A stretch of 16,697 nucleotides of DNA from an uncultured Thomasclavelia sp. (lineage in GTDB: Bacteria > Bacillota_I > Bacilli_A > Erysipelotrichales > Coprobacillaceae): contig CAJUOR010000040.1 of assembly GCA_910588165.1 (NCBI GenBank), positions 1 to 16,697 on the forward strand, in the 5' to 3' direction. Position 1 is the first letter of the stretch. Every line of letters starts with the position of its first letter. This document shows, in pieces, positions 14,376 to 16,697 of this stretch. Under the pieces are notes generated by a model, which made no database searches, was not told where the DNA came from, and saw only the letters and a list, made by a program, of their open reading frames with translations. The translations under genes and the position numbers were made by a program.

Positions 14376-14402
14376 TTAGCACTCTTTTAATCTTTGTGCT
14401 AA
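14376..14402 (-). promoter_or_regulatory. Proximal CIRCE operator
   Basis: TTAGCACTC (14376-14384), nine spacer bases, and TTGTGCTAA (14394-14402). The consensus is TTAGCACTC-N9-GAGTGCTAA: the first arm is perfect and the second differs at two inner positions. It lies between the -10 element and the hrcA ribosome binding site, covering the start of transcription. Confidence 0.92.
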
Positions 14403-14406
14403 TTTT

Positions 14407-14434
14407 ATTATACTCATTTGTTTGGCACTGTCAA
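14407..14434 (-). promoter_or_regulatory. Consensus sigma-A promoter of the heat-shock operon
   Basis: On the minus strand a perfect TTGACA (14429-14434) and a perfect TATAAT (14407-14412) are 16 bases apart. The promoter is flanked on both sides by CIRCE-like elements, the distal one overlapping the -35 hexamer. Confidence 0.88.
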
Positions 14435-14448
14435 CACTTTAGTGCTAA
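14422..14448 (-). promoter_or_regulatory. Distal CIRCE-like operator overlapping the -35 element
   Basis: TTGGCACTG (14422-14430), nine spacer bases, and TAGTGCTAA (14440-14448). It keeps the 9-9-9 CIRCE geometry with three mismatches to the consensus in 18 arm positions. It starts 46 bases from the proximal element and overlaps the TTGACA hexamer, so bound HrcA would block polymerase directly. Confidence 0.75.
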
Positions 14449-14452
14449 AAAT

Positions 14453-14489
14453 ATAAAAATAGTGGCTAATTTATATCTTAACCACTATT
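14453..14489 (-). terminator. Terminator after hemW
   Basis: AATAGTGG (14458-14465) and CCACTATT (14482-14489) pair, and four inner pairs (one wobble) extend the stem to 12 around an eight-base loop. On the minus strand it is followed by TTTATATTTTT. It overlaps the hemW stop codon and insulates the heat-shock promoter a few bases beyond. Confidence 0.82.
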
Positions 14490-15585
14490 CGTCCATTAAA
14501 CCTAATAACATTTCATCTAAAATGTCCATGCCTAAAGGTGTTGTTCTTAGATAGTCATCAACCAATTCTAAATAGCCTAATCGAATATATTGGCTTAACT
14601 TCTCTCCATAAATCTCAAAAACATCTTTACCATAACGCTGTTCAAAACCATTTAAGGATATACCCTTGCAAAGACGTAACCCTAACATTAAATGCTCAAA
14701 AATCTCATCTTCTATTTCTAATCGTGTTTCCTGGGCTAAAATTTTGCCTTTCAAGTAATAGGATAGAGATTTCGTATTATCATAGCGGGTTTGATCGACA
14801 TAACCACTAGCCCCACAGCCGATGCCGACGTATCGTTCATTATGCCAATAAACCTGATTATGTAAAGAGGCTTGTCCTTCTTTGGCATAATTACTTACCT
14901 CGTAACGTTTAAAGCCCTGCTTCGCTAAACCTTCAACGATTATTTTTTGAGCTTCTAATAGCCACTTTTCATCGGGCAGTGTTATACCCTCTTTAGCGAA
15001 ACGGGTATGTTCTTCTAAAATCAAATTATAAAACGAAATGTGTGTAACCATCGGAAAGCGTTTGATAATCTCTAAATCCTTTTGAAGATGGGATAAGCTT
15101 TGATGAGGTAAACCATAAATCAAATCAAAAGAAATTCTTTGAATGCCCACTGCCAATAACATTTCTACAGTCTTTTCAACATTTTGTAAAGTATGATGAC
15201 GCCCTAGTTCCTTCAAAATGGTTGCATCGAATGTTTGCACGCCAATGCTGACACGATCAATCTTCGCTTTGGCTAAAAGCTCTGCTTTTTCAAACGTCAT
15301 ATCCTCCGGATTAACCTCAATCGTTGCTTCCTTAGGCTTGTTTAAAGGCAGTGCCAATATTTGCAATAGTTTTTCGAGTTGCTTTTCATTTAAAGCACTC
15401 GGACTTCCGCCCCCTATAAAAACCGTTTCAAAGGGACGATTGGCTTGCCTATCTGCCAATTCTTTTTGCAAAACCTCTAAATAGTTATCAGCCCACTTGG
15501 CATGATAATAAACCTTAGCAAAATCACAATAGGCACAAATATGATGGCAAAACGGAATGTGGACATATAAGCTAGTCGGCTTCAT
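14485..15585 (-). CDS. hemW: Radical SAM heme chaperone HemW (formerly HemN-like)
   Basis: HemW proteins resemble oxygen-independent coproporphyrinogen oxidase but bind heme and pass it to membrane proteins; they carry a [4Fe-4S] cluster with SAM. The 366 residues fit the family. The cluster motif HIPFCHHICAYCDF has Cys13, Cys17 and Cys20. GGGSPSAL near residue 60, TIEVNPEDM near 90, RVSIGVQTFD near 115, and FDLIYGLPHQS near 155 are the TIM-barrel motifs; a C-terminal HemN-type domain follows from about 280. No other heme genes are visible. The ATG overlaps the serine dehydratase stop as ATGA, so the two are co-translated. Neighbourhood with hrcA is common in Firmicutes. Confidence 0.94.
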   Translation of the reverse strand: MKPTSLYVHIPFCHHICAYCDFAKVYYHAKWADNYLEVLQKELADRQANRPFETVFIGGGSPSALNEKQLEKLLQILALPLNKPKEATIEVNPEDMTFEKAELLAKAKIDRVSIGVQTFDATILKELGRHHTLQNVEKTVEMLLAVGIQRISFDLIYGLPHQSLSHLQKDLEIIKRFPMVTHISFYNLILEEHTRFAKEGITLPDEKWLLEAQKIIVEGLAKQGFKRYEVSNYAKEGQASLHNQVYWHNERYVGIGCGASGYVDQTRYDNTKSLSYYLKGKILAQETRLEIEDEIFEHLMLGLRLCKGISLNGFEQRYGKDVFEIYGEKLSQYIRLGYLELVDDYLRTTPLGMDILDEMLLGLMDE

Positions 15586-16697
15586 TCAAGGGATAACTCC
15601 TTAGCCAAGCCTCCCAATGAAGTTTCTCGATAAGCTGCATCTAAATCATGCCCTGTATCTCTCATGACTTTAACAACAGCGTCAAAAGAAACACGCGGTT
15701 GACGAAGTTTGCCTAGTTCCCTAGCGTAAACAGCTGCATCTAAGGCTCGCAAAGCCCCAAAGCCATTTCGCTCAATACACGGAATCTGAACATAGCCACC
15801 CACAGGATCACAAGTTAAGCCTAACTGATGCTCCAATCCCATTTCAGCCGCATATTCTATCCCTTGAATATCTAAGCCTAGCAACGAAGCATAAGCTGCC
15901 GCACTCATAGCTGTGGCTGTTCCTACCTCAGCTTGACAACCACCTTCAGCACCTGAAATGGTTGCATTAGTTTTAACCAAATTACCGACTAAACCGGCAA
16001 TCGCTAAAGCCTTTAAACGTTCTTGTTCATTAAAGTGCATATCATGTTTAGCATAATACATCAAGGCAGGTAAAACCCCACTTGCCCCACACGTAGGTGC
16101 TGTAACAATTTTACCGCCCGAAGCGTTCTGTTCACTTACCGCATAGGCATAGCTGGTAATTTTCATGCGTTCATCTTGACTTTCTATAGCTAATTCATTG
16201 AGTGATTTTGCCACTCTTTTTAGCTTCAATTTACCCGGTAAAACACCTTCTTGACCCAAGCCCTCTTTAACGCAGGCTTCCATCGTATCCAAAATCTCTT
16301 TTAAATATTTTTCAAAATCCTCGCCTTCGGTTTGAAGGATATAGCTATACAAATCACTTTGGGTATCACCGATATAATCTTTAATTTTCGCAAAAGAATT
16401 ATGTTTATAAATTGCCTGAGGTTTTTCAAAAACCTCATTTTCATACATGACACTTCCCCCACCTACTGAATAGGCAACAAGCTCGCCTAGTATATTTTGG
16501 TCTTTGAAAGCCTCGATTTTCATACCGTTAGGGTGCTTTGATAAAGCCTTCATCTGCCAAATAATTTTAACCGGTAGTGGTTCTAAGGTCTTTTCCACGA
16601 TATAATCTGTCAAATGTCCTTTACCGGTTAATGCTAAACTGCCATATAGCGTCACATTGTAGTTTGTAGCTTCCGGAAATTTGATTTTAGCCATCTC
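15582..16697 (-). CDS. sdaA: Single-chain iron-sulfur L-serine dehydratase, 5' end outside the window
   Basis: This enzyme deaminates L-serine to pyruvate and ammonia with a [4Fe-4S] cluster. The frame is open to the window edge; an ATG at 16694 exists, but the family normally has about 40 more residues before LYGSLALTGKGH, including a GPSSSHT motif, so the true start lies outside. Counting from that ATG, the cluster/active-site cysteines appear in APTCGASG (202), EGGCQAEVGTATAMSAAAY (253), and LTCDPVGGYVQIPC (295 and 306). Beta and alpha parts are fused in one chain, unlike the separate SdaAB/SdaAA of Bacillus. It is coupled to hemW by an ATGA overlap. In many Firmicutes the sda genes sit between fakA and recG; here they are displaced. 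Confidence 0.95.
   Translation of the reverse strand, partial: EMAKIKFPEATNYNVTLYGSLALTGKGHLTDYIVEKTLEPLPVKIIWQMKALSKHPNGMKIEAFKDQNILGELVAYSVGGGSVMYENEVFEKPQAIYKHNSFAKIKDYIGDTQSDLYSYILQTEGEDFEKYLKEILDTMEACVKEGLGQEGVLPGKLKLKRVAKSLNELAIESQDERMKITSYAYAVSEQNASGGKIVTAPTCGASGVLPALMYYAKHDMHFNEQERLKALAIAGLVGNLVKTNATISGAEGGCQAEVGTATAMSAAAYASLLGLDIQGIEYAAEMGLEHQLGLTCDPVGGYVQIPCIERNGFGALRALDAAVYARELGKLRQPRVSFDAVVKVMRDTGHDLDAAYRETSLGGLAKELSLE

Noticed and set aside
16692..16694. ATG as the true start of the serine dehydratase
   Set aside because: The frame is open to the window edge, and the conserved N-terminal segment expected before this residue is missing, so the ATG is probably internal.

Overview
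This window looks like a chromosomal segment of a low-GC Gram-positive bacterium, most probably an Erysipelotrichia-type Firmicute. The evidence is AT-rich coding and intergenic DNA, strong AGGAGG-type ribosome binding sites, TTGACA/TATAAT promoters, HrcA/CIRCE control of dnaK, a FakA/Asp23 pair beside recG-plsX, and a PlsX whose motifs (DAMSGD, GSTGG) resemble, from memory, the mollicute/Erysipelotrichia branch. No tRNA, rRNA, CRISPR array, insertion sequence or prophage is visible. The content is mostly core housekeeping.

Layout. Bases 1-53 are GC-rich (34 of 53) and do not continue plsX; they look like a chimeric contig end. From about 54 to 5043 the minus strand carries, read right to left, a yitT-yaaA-bcp operon with overlapping start/stop codons, a lone PTS IIB-like protein with its own terminator, recG, and a truncated plsX with its own promoter. 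A plus-strand gene for a bacterial PH-domain-like protein (5182-5580) diverges from yitT. Bases 5608-6538 are an AT-rich islet with one small membrane-anchored hypothetical gene and a 340-base gap. fakA and the Asp23-family gene (6539-8547, minus) diverge from rpmB (plus), which is followed by a small P-loop kinase gene. The right half is one long minus-strand block: a single-chain L-serine dehydratase (running off the window) and hemW, then the heat-shock operon hrcA-grpE-dnaK-dnaJ. The hrcA promoter has two CIRCE-like operators.

How the genes relate. FakA makes acyl-phosphate from exogenous fatty acids and PlsX makes it from acyl-ACP, so the two ends of the left half feed the same phospholipid precursor. 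In Bacillus-type genomes the order is rpmB / yloU-fakA-sdaAB-sdaAA-recG-fapR-plsX. Here fakA and recG are separated by the peroxide-stress operon and small genes, fapR is absent, and the serine dehydratase lies on the far side of the heat-shock operon. YaaA and Bcp are both peroxide-defence proteins, so the YitT membrane protein translated with them is tentatively tied to oxidative stress.

Nothing in the window amounts to a clear new system. The observations most worth checking are the foreign-looking left end, the YitT-YaaA-Bcp coupling, the doubled CIRCE, the orphan IIB, and the AT-rich islet.
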